From NCBI GenBank assembly GCA_013824045.1, contig PNND01000215.1:1-15520 (forward strand): DNA of 15,520 nt, in the 5' to 3' direction. A model generated the notes under the pieces. It was not told the DNA's origin, did not search any database, and worked only from the letters and a program-made list of their open reading frames with translations. Made by a program: the position numbers and the translations under genes. How positions within the stretch are numbered: position 1 is the stretch's first letter; each line of letters opens with the position of its first letter. Positions 6,025-13,259 of this stretch are shown in pieces. This DNA comes from Rhodobacter sp. (lineage in GTDB: Bacteria; Pseudomonadota; Alphaproteobacteria; Rhodobacterales; Rhodobacteraceae).

Positions 6025-7581
6025 ATGTCTGCATCAGAACTGAAGATCGAGTCGGCCGCTGCCGAGCAGATGGCCGAGACCATCTTTGGCGAAGGGGTCA
6101 AGATCGTTTCGGCCAGCTTCACCGGCGCGGATGGGCAGGTGGGCATCTATTCCGGTGCGGATGAGACCATGCCGGGGGTTGCCCCATCGGACCGGGGGTT
6201 GATCCTTTCGACAGGCCGGGTGTCGGATTTCACCCGGAGCGAGGGGGATGCCAATATCTCGGAGGGCACGTCGACCAACTTCGCGGGGCGGGGCGATGAC
6301 ATGCTGAGCCGGGTGTCCGGGCAGACCACCTTTGACGCGGCGGTGTTCGAGGCGAGTTTCGTGCCGACGGGGGATGTTCTGACGATGCAGATCGTCTGGT
6401 CGTCGGAGGAATATCTGGAATATGTCAATTCCGGCTTTAACGATGCCTTTGCTGTCTGGGTCAATGATGTGCCGGCGGAGTTGGTGTTGGGTGCGGGAAG
6501 CATTTCCATCGACAACATCAACAACAAGGTGAATTCGAACCTCTATGTCGATAACGCGGCGGCTTCGAACACCTACAATACCGAGATGGACGGGTTTACC
6601 GTCACGCTGACGCTGAAGGTGCCGGTTCGGGCGGGCGAGGTGAATACCTTTCGCATGGCGATCGCGGATTCGGGGGATGGTGCCTTTGACTCGGCCGTGC
6701 TGGTGGCGGCGGGGTCGGTGCAGGTGGGGCTGATCGCGCTTGATGACGAGATGTCGATCCGCAAGGGCGATCTGGCGAAGCTGGATGTGCTGGGCAATGA
6801 CAAATCGAGCGTTGGCGCGATGTTGAAGGTGACCAAGATCAACGGCATCGCTGTGGAGGCCGGGGACAGCGTGAAGCTGCCCACGGGGGAAATCATCACC
6901 TTGGACAAGGACGGGGTGCTGCATGTGCAGTCGGTCGACAGCCTTGAGGACCGGGTGCTGACCTATGAGGTCACCGACAGCATGGGCAATACCGACGTGG
7001 CCTTTGTGACACTGTCGATGTTGGCTTGCTTTACCGAAGGGACGTTGATCGATGTGCCGGGCGGGCGGGTTGCGGTGGAGGGGTTGGTGCCGGGGGATAT
7101 GGTTCGGACGCGGGATCACGGGGCGCAGCCGCTGCGCTGGATGGGGCGTGTGGTACGGGCGGCGGTGGGCGTGGATGCGCCGGTGGAGATCGCGGCGGGG
7201 ACGCTGGGGGATCACACGACGCTGCGTCTGTCGGGCAATCATCGGGTGCTGGTGGGCGGCGTGCGGGCGGAGTTGCTGTTCGGTGAGGCGGAGGTGCTGG
7301 TGAAGGCCAAGCATCTGGTGGACGGTCGCGCAGTGCGGGTCGTGGAGGGGGGCGAGGTGACCTATCTTCACCTGCTGTTCGACCGGCATGAGGTGGTGAC
7401 GGCGAACGGGTTGGATTGCGAGAGCTATTTCCCCGGCGACTGCACGATGAAAGGCTTCGACGCCGAAGTGCAGGATGAGATCCTGCGGTTGATGCCGAAA
7501 CTGCGAGAAGGGATGGCGGGGTTCGGGCCGCTGGCGCGGGCGGAGGTCAAGGCGGGCGAGGCGCGGCTGTTGATGCGATAG
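6025..7581 (+). CDS. Choice-of-anchor L / cadherin-like / Hint domain protein (paralogue 2)
   Basis: 518 residues, collinear with the protein at 2956 and clearly paralogous. The choice-of-anchor L domain spans about residues 12-235 (TFDAAVFEASFVPTGD, SSEEYLEYVNSGFNDAF, LYVDNAA, TEMDGFTVTLTL, ADSGDGAFDSAVLVAAGS). An Ig/cadherin-like domain follows (LDVLGNDKSS, INGIAVEAGD, LDKDGVLHV, LTYEVTDSMGN), then Hint from predicted nucleophile C335 (LACFTEGTLIDVPGG) with block-B SGNH (H406). The Hint domain continues through YLHLLFDRHEVVTANGL, and the tail ends FGPLARAEVKAGEARLLMR. C-to-H spacing is 71, as in the paralogue. A GGGAG Shine-Dalgarno lies about 9 nt before the ATG. It is monocistronic: a terminator-like hairpin and a repeat motif follow. 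No signal peptide is visible, so the export route is unknown. It probably arose by duplication within the cluster and then diverged. Confidence 0.88.
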   Translation: MSASELKIESAAAEQMAETIFGEGVKIVSASFTGADGQVGIYSGADETMPGVAPSDRGLILSTGRVSDFTRSEGDANISEGTSTNFAGRGDDMLSRVSGQTTFDAAVFEASFVPTGDVLTMQIVWSSEEYLEYVNSGFNDAFAVWVNDVPAELVLGAGSISIDNINNKVNSNLYVDNAAASNTYNTEMDGFTVTLTLKVPVRAGEVNTFRMAIADSGDGAFDSAVLVAAGSVQVGLIALDDEMSIRKGDLAKLDVLGNDKSSVGAMLKVTKINGIAVEAGDSVKLPTGEIITLDKDGVLHVQSVDSLEDRVLTYEVTDSMGNTDVAFVTLSMLACFTEGTLIDVPGGRVAVEGLVPGDMVRTRDHGAQPLRWMGRVVRAAVGVDAPVEIAAGTLGDHTTLRLSGNHRVLVGGVRAELLFGEAEVLVKAKHLVDGRAVRVVEGGEVTYLHLLFDRHEVVTANGLDCESYFPGDCTMKGFDAEVQDEILRLMPKLREGMAGFGPLARAEVKAGEARLLMR

Positions 7582-7627
7582 CTCTGCCTTCGCCGGGCGT
7601 GGCGCGGGCGGCGCTGTCGGATTTTGG

Positions 7628-7647
7628 GTATTTGGGCCAAGATGAAG
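7628..7647 (+). repeat. Intergenic repeat motif, copy 2
   Basis: GTATTTGGGCCAAGATGAAG on the plus strand, between convergent genes (second Hint gene and dapD). It abuts the stem of the terminator-like hairpin beginning at 7647. Matches consensus GTATTTNNGCCAAGRTGAA. Confidence 0.7.
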
Positions 7648-7675
7648 GGGCAGAGGTTGCGCCCTGCCCCCTTTT
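7647..7675 (+). terminator. Rho-independent-like terminator after the second Hint gene
   Basis: Seven-bp perfect stem GGGGCAG (7647-7653) / CTGCCCC (7664-7670) with a 10-nt loop, followed by CTTTT. It is 65 nt after the stop codon at 7581 and in the convergent spacer before the dapD stop. The short T-run makes it moderate in strength. Confidence 0.6.
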
Positions 7676-7692
7676 GGCGTGATCGGACCTGA

Positions 7693-8520
7693 TCAGTCGC
7701 GCAGAAGTTCGTTGATCGAGGTCTTGGAGCGGGTTTGCGCATCGACCTTTTTCACGATCACGGCGCAGTAGAGGTTGATGCCGCCCTTGGAGGGCATGGA
7801 CCCTGCGACGACGACAGATCCGGCGGGCACTTCGCCATACATGACTTCGCCGGTTTCGCGGTCGACGATCTTGGTCGATTTGCCGATAAAGACGCCCATG
7901 CCGAGGACCGAGCCTTCGCGCACGATGCAGCCTTCGACGACTTCGGACCGCGCGCCGATGAAGCAGTTGTCTTCGATGATCGTTGGGCCGGCTTGCATGG
8001 GTTCCAGCACCCCGCCGATGCCGACGCCGCCCGACAGATGCACGTTCTTGCCGATCTGCGCGCAGGAGCCGACGGTGGCCCAACCATCGACCATGGAGCC
8101 TTCATCGACATAGGCGCCGATGTTGACGAAGGAGGGCATCAGGACCACGCCCTTGGCGATGTAAGCCGAGCGGCGGACGATGGAGCCGGGGACGGCGCGG
8201 AAGGCGGCCTTGCGCCAGTCGGCCTCGGTCCAGCCTTGCCATTTGGAGGGGACCTTGTCCCACCAGTTGGAGCCACCGTTGGAGCCGGAGATTTCATACA
8301 TGTCGGTCAGGCGGAACGACAGGAGTACGGCCTTTTTCGCCCATTGATTGACGTGCCACTGGCCATCGGCCTGCCGTTCGGCCACGCGCAGGGTGCCGCT
8401 GTCGAGCGCGGTGAGGGTGGATTCGATGGCGTCGCGGGCTTCGCCGCGGGTGGCGGGTGTGATGCTGTCGCGGGCATCCCATGCAGTTTCGATGGCAGCT
8501 TCGAGCGCGGCGTAGGACAT
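7693..8520 (-). CDS. dapD: 2,3,4,5-tetrahydropyridine-2,6-dicarboxylate N-succinyltransferase
   Basis: Transfers succinyl from succinyl-CoA to tetrahydrodipicolinate, the step that commits lysine/DAP synthesis to the succinylase route; a cytoplasmic trimer. At 275 residues it has the usual length. The N-terminal domain is helical ([18 protein letters not shown]). The middle and C-terminal parts form a left-handed beta-helix of hexapeptide repeats ([73 protein letters not shown]), ending [13 protein letters not shown] 8520 is chosen although the frame stays open upstream, because AGGGGGGAAACC precedes it and it gives the family N-terminus. It is divergent from the LOG-family gene with 93 bp between them. 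It works two steps before DapE, encoded at 1586-2731. Confidence 0.97.
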   Translation of the reverse strand: MSYAALEAAIETAWDARDSITPATRGEARDAIESTLTALDSGTLRVAERQADGQWHVNQWAKKAVLLSFRLTDMYEISGSNGGSNWWDKVPSKWQGWTEADWRKAAFRAVPGSIVRRSAYIAKGVVLMPSFVNIGAYVDEGSMVDGWATVGSCAQIGKNVHLSGGVGIGGVLEPMQAGPTIIEDNCFIGARSEVVEGCIVREGSVLGMGVFIGKSTKIVDRETGEVMYGEVPAGSVVVAGSMPSKGGINLYCAVIVKKVDAQTRSKTSINELLRD

Positions 8521-8556
8521 GGTTTCCCCCCTTTTGATTGGTCTGATCCGGTGCGA

Positions 8557-8584
8557 CCCTATAGAGAAGGCCCTATAGAGAAGG
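8557..8584. repeat. Perfect 14-bp tandem duplication in the dapD/LOG promoter region
   Basis: CCCTATAGAGAAGG occurs twice without a gap (8557-8570 and 8571-8584). On the minus strand each unit carries CTATAGGG, a plausible -10-like box, so dapD may have two overlapping promoters 14 bp apart, about 40-60 nt before its ATG. On the plus strand the second unit ends 29 nt before the LOG-family ATG. Confidence 0.75.
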
Positions 8585-8613
8585 CGGGGCAGCCGCGCAA
8601 CAAGAGGACCGGA

Positions 8614-9423
8614 ATGACAGCCAAGGATGATGGACGCGCGCACCCGTTTCGGGACAGCTCGCAAGATGCGGCGGCGGCGGAGCGGTTGCCGGATACGGCG
8701 CAGACGCGGGCCCCGGCCTATCGGCTGGCCTTTACCGATACGGATTTCCTGATGCGCGAGGAGTTGCGTCCGGTGCGGTTGCAGCTGGAATTGCTGAAGC
8801 CGCAGATGGTGCTGGATGAGCGCGGCATCGGGTCTACGGTGGTGGTGATGGGATCGGCGCGGGTGCGGGCGGATGGCACGGGGCCTGCGGGGGGCTTGGC
8901 GCGGTGGTATGAGGAGGCGCGCAAGCTGGCTCATGCGATCACGGTGGAGAGCCTGAAGAGCTATGGCCGCGAGATGGTGGTGGTCACCGGGGGTGGCCCG
9001 GGCATCATGGAGGCGGGCAATCTGGGCGCGGCAGAGGCGGGGGGGCAATCCATCGGGTTGAATATCGTGCTGCCGCATGAGCAGGCGCCGAACCCGCATG
9101 TGACGCCGGACCTGTGTTTCAACTTTCACTACTTTGCCATCCGCAAGATGCATTTCCTGATGCGGGCGCGGGCGATCTGCATTTTCCCGGGCGGGTTCGG
9201 CACGCTGGACGAGATGTTTGAGGCGCTGACGCTGATCCAGACGGGGCGGATGAAGCGGGTGCCGTTCCTGCTGTTTGGCCGGGCGTTCTGGGAAAAGATC
9301 GTGGATTGGCAGGCGCTGGCGGATGAGGGGCTGATCGCGCAGGCGGACCTGTCGCTGTTCCGGTTCGTGGAGACGGCGGAAGAGGCGATGGAGGTTATTC
9401 TGGGGTGGGAGACCCCTGCCTGA
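8614..9423 (+). CDS. LOG family protein (TIGR00730-type nucleotide phosphoribohydrolase-like)
   Basis: 269 residues. LOG-family enzymes hydrolyse the N-glycosidic bond of nucleoside 5'-monophosphates, giving a base and ribose 5-phosphate; they were once labelled lysine decarboxylases. Signature motifs are [14 protein letters not shown] (about residues 122-136) and PGGFGTLDE (about 192-200), which bind phosphate and carry the catalytic Arg/Glu region. A 60-residue N-terminal extension precedes the Rossmann-like core ([11 protein letters not shown]), as in the larger bacterial members, so it may resemble nucleosidases acting on AMP or other purine nucleotides rather than cytokinin-activating plant LOG. 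ATG 8614 is chosen: AGAGGA lies 4-9 nt upstream, and the longer open frame to 7735 is antisense to dapD. It is divergent from dapD. The gap to dnaE2 is 70 bp and contains a LexA box. Confidence 0.9.
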   Translation: MTAKDDGRAHPFRDSSQDAAAAERLPDTAQTRAPAYRLAFTDTDFLMREELRPVRLQLELLKPQMVLDERGIGSTVVVMGSARVRADGTGPAGGLARWYEEARKLAHAITVESLKSYGREMVVVTGGGPGIMEAGNLGAAEAGGQSIGLNIVLPHEQAPNPHVTPDLCFNFHYFAIRKMHFLMRARAICIFPGGFGTLDEMFEALTLIQTGRMKRVPFLLFGRAFWEKIVDWQALADEGLIAQADLSLFRFVETAEEAMEVILGWETPA

Positions 9424-9446
9424 GGGGACTCGTCTTGCGGGGATTT

Positions 9447-9472
9447 GTTCTTATAATGTTCTCATACAGAAC
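9447..9472 (+). promoter_or_regulatory. LexA operator (SOS box) of dnaE2
   Basis: GTTC (9447-9450), 7 nt, GTTC (9458-9461): an exact match to the alphaproteobacterial LexA direct repeat GTTC-N7-GTTC. The N7 spacer contains TATAAT (9452-9457), a consensus -10 box, so bound LexA would cover the promoter. A third box in inverted orientation, GAAC (9469-9472), lies 7 nt further on. The ATG of dnaE2 is at 9494. dnaE2 is a known LexA target in alphaproteobacteria, which fits. Confidence 0.9.
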
Positions 9473-9493
9473 AGAGCGAATCCCCTGCTGCCC

Positions 9494-12316
9494 ATGGCCT
9501 TTGTCGAATTGTCGGCCCTGTCGAATTTCACCTTTCTTGTCGGGGCGTCGCATCCCGAGGAGTTGATTGCGCGTGCCGCCGAGATGGGGATGGCGGGGCT
9601 GGCGGTGGCGGATGTGAATTCCGTGGCGGGGATCGTGCGGGCCCATGCGAAGGTGCGGGAACTGGCCCGGGTGGCGGCGGAGGAGGGGCGGGCGTGGCCG
9701 GGGACGCGGCTGATCCCGGCGGCGCGGATCGTGTTGCGGGACGGGTTTACGGTGACCTGCCTTCCGCAGGATCGGGCGGGGTGGGGGCGGCTGTGCCGTC
9801 TGGTTTCCCTCGGGCGGTTGCGGGTGGTGAAGGGGACCTGTGATCTGGGGGTGGAGGACCTGCTGGAGTGGGGGGCGGGGATGGTGCTGTTGATCCATCC
9901 GCCCGCGCGGGGTGAGATGGGGGCGTGGCGGGGGGTGGTGGCGCGGCTGGTGGCGGCGTTTCCCGGCGTGTGTCATCTGCTGATGGCGCCGCGCTATGAC
10001 GGGCAGGACCGGGCGCGGTTTGCGCGGCTGGCGCGGCTGGCCGAGGGGGTGGGAGTGCTGCCGGTGGCGAGCGCCCTACCGATGATGCATCACGGGGCGC
10101 GGCGGCGGATGGCGGATGTGCTGACGGCGATCCGGCTGGGGGTGCGGGTGGATGCGCTGGGCCGCCGCGCGCTGCCCCATGCCGAGCAGCGGCTGCGGTC
10201 GGAGGCCGAGATGCTGCGGCTGTTTGCAGGCCATGAGGCGGCGGTGCATCGGGCGGGGGAGGTGGCGGGGCGGTTGAGGTTCTCGCTGGATGAGTTGCGC
10301 TATGAATACCCGTCGGAGGTGACGGGGGGCGAGACGGCGGCGGAGCGGTTGGCGCGGCTGGCTTGGGCGGGGCTGGATTGGCGCTATCCTGCGGGGGCGA
10401 GTGATCGGGTGCGGGCGCAGATGACGCATGAATTGGCGCTGATCGGGAAGCTGAAGTATGAGCCCTATTTCCTGACGGTGCATGACATCGTGCAGTTCGC
10501 GCGCGAGCGCGGCATCCTGTGCCAGGGGCGCGGATCGGCGGCGAATTCGGTGGTGTGCTATGCGCTGGGGGTGACCAGTGTTTCGCCCGAGATCGGGACG
10601 ATGGTGTTTGAGCGGTTCGTGTCAGAGGCCCGCAATGAACCGCCCGATATCGACGTGGATTTCGAGCATGAGAGGCGCGAGGAGGTGATCCAGCACATCT
10701 ATGCGCGCTATGGGCGGCACCGGGCGGGGCTGTGCGCGACGGTGATCCATTATCGCGGCAAGCGCGCGGTGCGCGAGGTGGGGCGCGCGATGGGGCTGAC
10801 CGAGGATACGCTGGCGGCAATGTCGAGCCAGATCTGGGGCTGGGGCGGACCCGGCCAGATCACCGAGGTGCGGCTGCGCGAGATCGGGCTGGACCCTTCG
10901 GATCGGCGGCTGGCGCTGACCATGCAGATCATTGATGAGATACAGGGCTTTCCCCGGCATCTGAGCCAGCATGTCGGCGGGTTCATCATCACCGAGGGGC
11001 GGCTGGACGAGTTGGTGCCCATCGAGAATGCGACGATGGAGGATCGGACCGTCATCTGCTGGGACAAGGATGACATTGATACCTTGGGCATCCTGAAGGT
11101 GGATGTGCTGGCGCTGGGGATGCTGACCTGCATCCGCAAGGGGTTTGACCTGCTGGGCAAGCATCACCAGTTGCATCACACCTTGGCCAGCCTGCCCGCC
11201 GAGGATGCGGCGACTTATGACATGCTGTGCAAGGCCGATAGTCTGGGCGTGTTTCAGGTGGAAAGCCGGGCGCAGATGAATTTCCTGCCGCGGATGCGGC
11301 CGCGGACGTTTTACGATCTGGTGATTCAGGTGGCGATCATCCGGCCCGGCCCGATTCAGGGGGATATGGTGCATCCGTTCCTGCGGCGGCGGAACGGGCA
11401 GGAAGTGGTTTCCTTTCCATCCGATGAGCTGGGCCGGGTGCTGGGCAAGACGCTTGGCGTGCCGCTGTTCCAAGAGCAGGCGATGCAGATCGCCATCATC
11501 GGGGCGGGGTTTACGCCGACGGAGGCCGACCGGCTGCGCCGGTCGCTGGCGACATTCAAGAAGCATGGGTCGGTCAGCGAGTTCCGGGATCGGTTCATGG
11601 AGGGGATGCTGGCGAAAGGTTATGACGCCGATTTCGCCGCGCGCTGTTTTGCGCAGATCGAGGGGTTCGGGAGTTACGGATTTCCCGAAAGCCATGCGGC
11701 GAGCTTCGCGCTTTTGGTCTATGCCAGCGCGTGGCTGAAGCGGCATTATCCGGGGATCTTCGCCTGCGCGCTGCTGAACAGCCAGCCGATGGGGTTTTAT
11801 GCGCCTGCACAGATCGTGCGGGATGCGCGCGAGCATGGGGTGGTGGTGCGCCCGCCCTGCATCAATGCGAGCCATTGGGACAATCTGATGGAACCCGACG
11901 GGCGGGGCGGGTTGGCGCTGCGGCTGGGGCTGCGGCAGATCAAAGGTCTGGCCGAGGAGGAGGCGCAGTGGATCGTGGGCGCGCGGGGCAATGGCTATAC
12001 GGCGGTGGAGGATGTCTGGCGCCGCGCGGGGGTGAGCGCGCTGACGCTGGCGCGGCTGGCGGAGGCGGATTGCTTTGCGGCGCTTGGCCTGTCGCGGCGG
12101 GATGCGCTCTGGGCGGCTAAGGCGATGGGGGAGAGCAAGCCCTTGCCGCTGTTTGCGGGGGATATGGATGGCGAGGGGATCGTGGAGCCGGCGGTGGTGT
12201 TTCGCGAGATGACGGTGGGGGAGCAGGTGGTGGAGGATTATGTGTCGATGCGGTTGACGCTGCGGGCGCATCCCTTGGCGCTGCTGCGGCCATGGTTGAC
12301 GCCAGAGGCGGCTTGA
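9494..12316 (+). CDS. dnaE2: Error-prone DNA polymerase DnaE2 (ImuC), lacking the C-terminal OB domain
   Basis: A C-family polymerase for SOS-induced translesion synthesis. The N-terminal PHP-like region (FVELSALSNFTFLVGASHPEEL) is followed by the palm, with catalytic aspartates D387 and D389 in PDIDVDFEHERREEV and the third at D537 in LKVDVLALGML. The fingers/helix-hairpin-helix region includes VESRAQMNFLPRMRPRTFYDL, IRPGPIQGDMVHPFLRR and GFPESHAASFALLVY. A beta-clamp-like motif LPLF is at 884-887. The protein stops at residue 940 with TLRAHPLALLRP plus six residues, where other DnaE2 proteins (around 1,050-1,150 aa) continue into an OB-fold. Only 49 bp separate its stop from the next gene, so the domain is absent rather than frameshifted nearby. 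imuA and imuB are not adjacent. An exact LexA box precedes it. Confidence 0.94.
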   Translation: MAFVELSALSNFTFLVGASHPEELIARAAEMGMAGLAVADVNSVAGIVRAHAKVRELARVAAEEGRAWPGTRLIPAARIVLRDGFTVTCLPQDRAGWGRLCRLVSLGRLRVVKGTCDLGVEDLLEWGAGMVLLIHPPARGEMGAWRGVVARLVAAFPGVCHLLMAPRYDGQDRARFARLARLAEGVGVLPVASALPMMHHGARRRMADVLTAIRLGVRVDALGRRALPHAEQRLRSEAEMLRLFAGHEAAVHRAGEVAGRLRFSLDELRYEYPSEVTGGETAAERLARLAWAGLDWRYPAGASDRVRAQMTHELALIGKLKYEPYFLTVHDIVQFARERGILCQGRGSAANSVVCYALGVTSVSPEIGTMVFERFVSEARNEPPDIDVDFEHERREEVIQHIYARYGRHRAGLCATVIHYRGKRAVREVGRAMGLTEDTLAAMSSQIWGWGGPGQITEVRLREIGLDPSDRRLALTMQIIDEIQGFPRHLSQHVGGFIITEGRLDELVPIENATMEDRTVICWDKDDIDTLGILKVDVLALGMLTCIRKGFDLLGKHHQLHHTLASLPAEDAATYDMLCKADSLGVFQVESRAQMNFLPRMRPRTFYDLVIQVAIIRPGPIQGDMVHPFLRRRNGQEVVSFPSDELGRVLGKTLGVPLFQEQAMQIAIIGAGFTPTEADRLRRSLATFKKHGSVSEFRDRFMEGMLAKGYDADFAARCFAQIEGFGSYGFPESHAASFALLVYASAWLKRHYPGIFACALLNSQPMGFYAPAQIVRDAREHGVVVRPPCINASHWDNLMEPDGRGGLALRLGLRQIKGLAEEEAQWIVGARGNGYTAVEDVWRRAGVSALTLARLAEADCFAALGLSRRDALWAAKAMGESKPLPLFAGDMDGEGIVEPAVVFREMTVGEQVVEDYVSMRLTLRAHPLALLRPWLTPEAA

Positions 12317-12365
12317 TTGAGGGCAGGGTGCCGGGGCAGGCTGCGGGAAACACAAGGAGGCGCGG

Positions 12366-12848
12366 ATGACACCGGAGCGGTTGGCGATCGAGATGGGGCT
12401 GGATATCCCGGATTTCGATGTGATGGGGTATTATGGCGCGGATTACGGGACGATGAAGCCCTATCACCGCGTGGGGAGCCTGTTGTTCCTGTCGGGCCAT
12501 GTGGCGCAGATCGGCACCGAGATCACCCATAAGGGGCGGCTGGGGGCGGACCTGACCACCGATCAGGGCTATGCGGCGGCGCGGCGGACAGGGTTGAACG
12601 TGCTGGGTGGCATAAGGCAGGCGGTAGGCTCGTTGGACCGGGTGCGCAGCATCGTGCGGACGCTGAATTTCGTGGTCTGCACGCCGGACTATGAGGATGT
12701 GCACAAGGTATCGAGCGGCCTGTCGGACCTGTTCGTCGAGGTGTTCGGGCGCGAGCGGGGGCTTGGCGGGCGCGCCACCATCGGGGTGATGGCGCTGGCG
12801 GGCGGTGTCTGTTTCGAGACCTGGGCCACGGTGGAGGTGGCGGATTAA
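12366..12848 (+). CDS. RidA family protein (YjgF/UK114 type)
   Basis: 160 residues. RidA proteins deaminate reactive enamine/imine intermediates or have related small-molecule roles in the cytoplasm. The fold is recognised from [50 protein letters not shown] and the C-terminal [24 protein letters not shown]136 sits near the position of the ligand-binding Arg of canonical RidA, but the usual ARTAVGVxxLP context is altered, and the protein is longer than the ~128-residue archetype. It thus belongs to a divergent subgroup of uncertain substrate. A strong AAGGAGG Shine-Dalgarno lies upstream of the ATG. It is 49 bp after dnaE2 and could be co-transcribed with it. It ends in a 4-bp convergent overlap with phhB. 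Confidence 0.88.
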   Translation: MTPERLAIEMGLDIPDFDVMGYYGADYGTMKPYHRVGSLLFLSGHVAQIGTEITHKGRLGADLTTDQGYAAARRTGLNVLGGIRQAVGSLDRVRSIVRTLNFVVCTPDYEDVHKVSSGLSDLFVEVFGRERGLGGRATIGVMALAGGVCFETWATVEVAD

Positions 12849-13159
12849 CTGCTGGCGAGTTGGTCCATCTTTGCCGCGAGCTTGACGTCAAGCGCGGTCA
12901 GGCCGCCCGTATCATGGGTGGTGAGCGTGACAGTGACGGTCTTGTAGACGTTGGACCAGTCGGGATGGTGATCCCATTTTTCTGCCCAGATCGCGGCGCG
13001 GGTCATGAAACCGAACGCCTCTACGAAATTGCGGAAGGTATAGACCTTGGCGATGGCCCGGCCGCCTTCGATCTTCATCCAGTCATTGGCCAGAAGGGGC
13101 GCAAGATCGGCGTCGGAAATGGTGCTGTCAGCGGGGCGGTCGATCATGGCGGCTTTCAT
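12845..13159 (-). CDS. phhB: 4a-hydroxytetrahydrobiopterin (pterin-4a-carbinolamine) dehydratase
   Basis: 104 residues. Dehydrates 4a-hydroxytetrahydropterin to quinonoid dihydropterin, recycling the cofactor of aromatic amino acid hydroxylases; in bacteria without such a hydroxylase it may serve other pterin chemistry. The signature is A-E60-K-W-D-H64-H65-P66-D, with [24 protein letters not shown] matching the PCD family. Length is typical. Starts are possible at 13159 (MKAAMIDR) and 13147 (MIDR); neither has a strong Shine-Dalgarno, and I used the longer. No phhA (phenylalanine hydroxylase) is in the window. Its stop codon overlaps that of the RidA gene by the shared palindrome TTAA. An inverted repeat lies about 30-50 bp upstream. 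Confidence 0.93.
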   Translation of the reverse strand: MKAAMIDRPADSTISDADLAPLLANDWMKIEGGRAIAKVYTFRNFVEAFGFMTRAAIWAEKWDHHPDWSNVYKTVTVTLTTHDTGGLTALDVKLAAKMDQLASS

Positions 13160-13187
13160 TCATCAGGTTGGGCAGGGCGATTTTTTG

Positions 13188-13206
13188 CGAAACTTTTCAC
13201 GTTTCG
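13188..13206. promoter_or_regulatory. Inverted repeat upstream of phhB
   Basis: CGAAAC (13188-13193) / GTTTCG (13201-13206) with a 7-nt spacer, in the 100-bp gap between phhB and the FemAB-like gene. It lies 29-47 bp upstream of the phhB start. Neither strand has a T-run after it, so a protein-binding operator fits better than a terminator. No regulator can be named. Confidence 0.35.
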
Positions 13207-13259
13207 TGGAACAAGCCTGCGATGGGTGACAGGCGGGCGCGGGAAGGTCAACAGGTCTG

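Noticed and set aside
6034..7389. 451-codon minus-strand open frame
   Set aside because: Antisense to the well-supported choice-of-anchor L/Hint gene; composition rich in His, Arg, Pro and Gln as expected from antisense GC-rich coding DNA; no domain recognised.
2956..7581. RTX toxin or type I secreted RTX adhesins
   Set aside because: No GGxGxDxUx nonapeptide repeats and no type I secretion genes in the window.
7735..8613. Long N-terminal extension of the LOG-family frame
   Set aside because: It is antisense to dapD, and a good Shine-Dalgarno precedes the ATG at 8614, which gives the usual family length.
8521..9153. Upstream extension of the dapD frame
   Set aside because: Shadow of the LOG-family gene; the ATG at 8520 has a strong ribosome binding site and gives the standard DapD N-terminus.
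10622..12355. 577-codon minus-strand open frame
   Set aside because: Antisense to dnaE2 with the same Arg/Pro/His/Gln-rich shadow composition and no motif.
13188..13206. Transcription terminator
   Set aside because: The stem is short and no T-run follows it on either strand; it fits an operator better.
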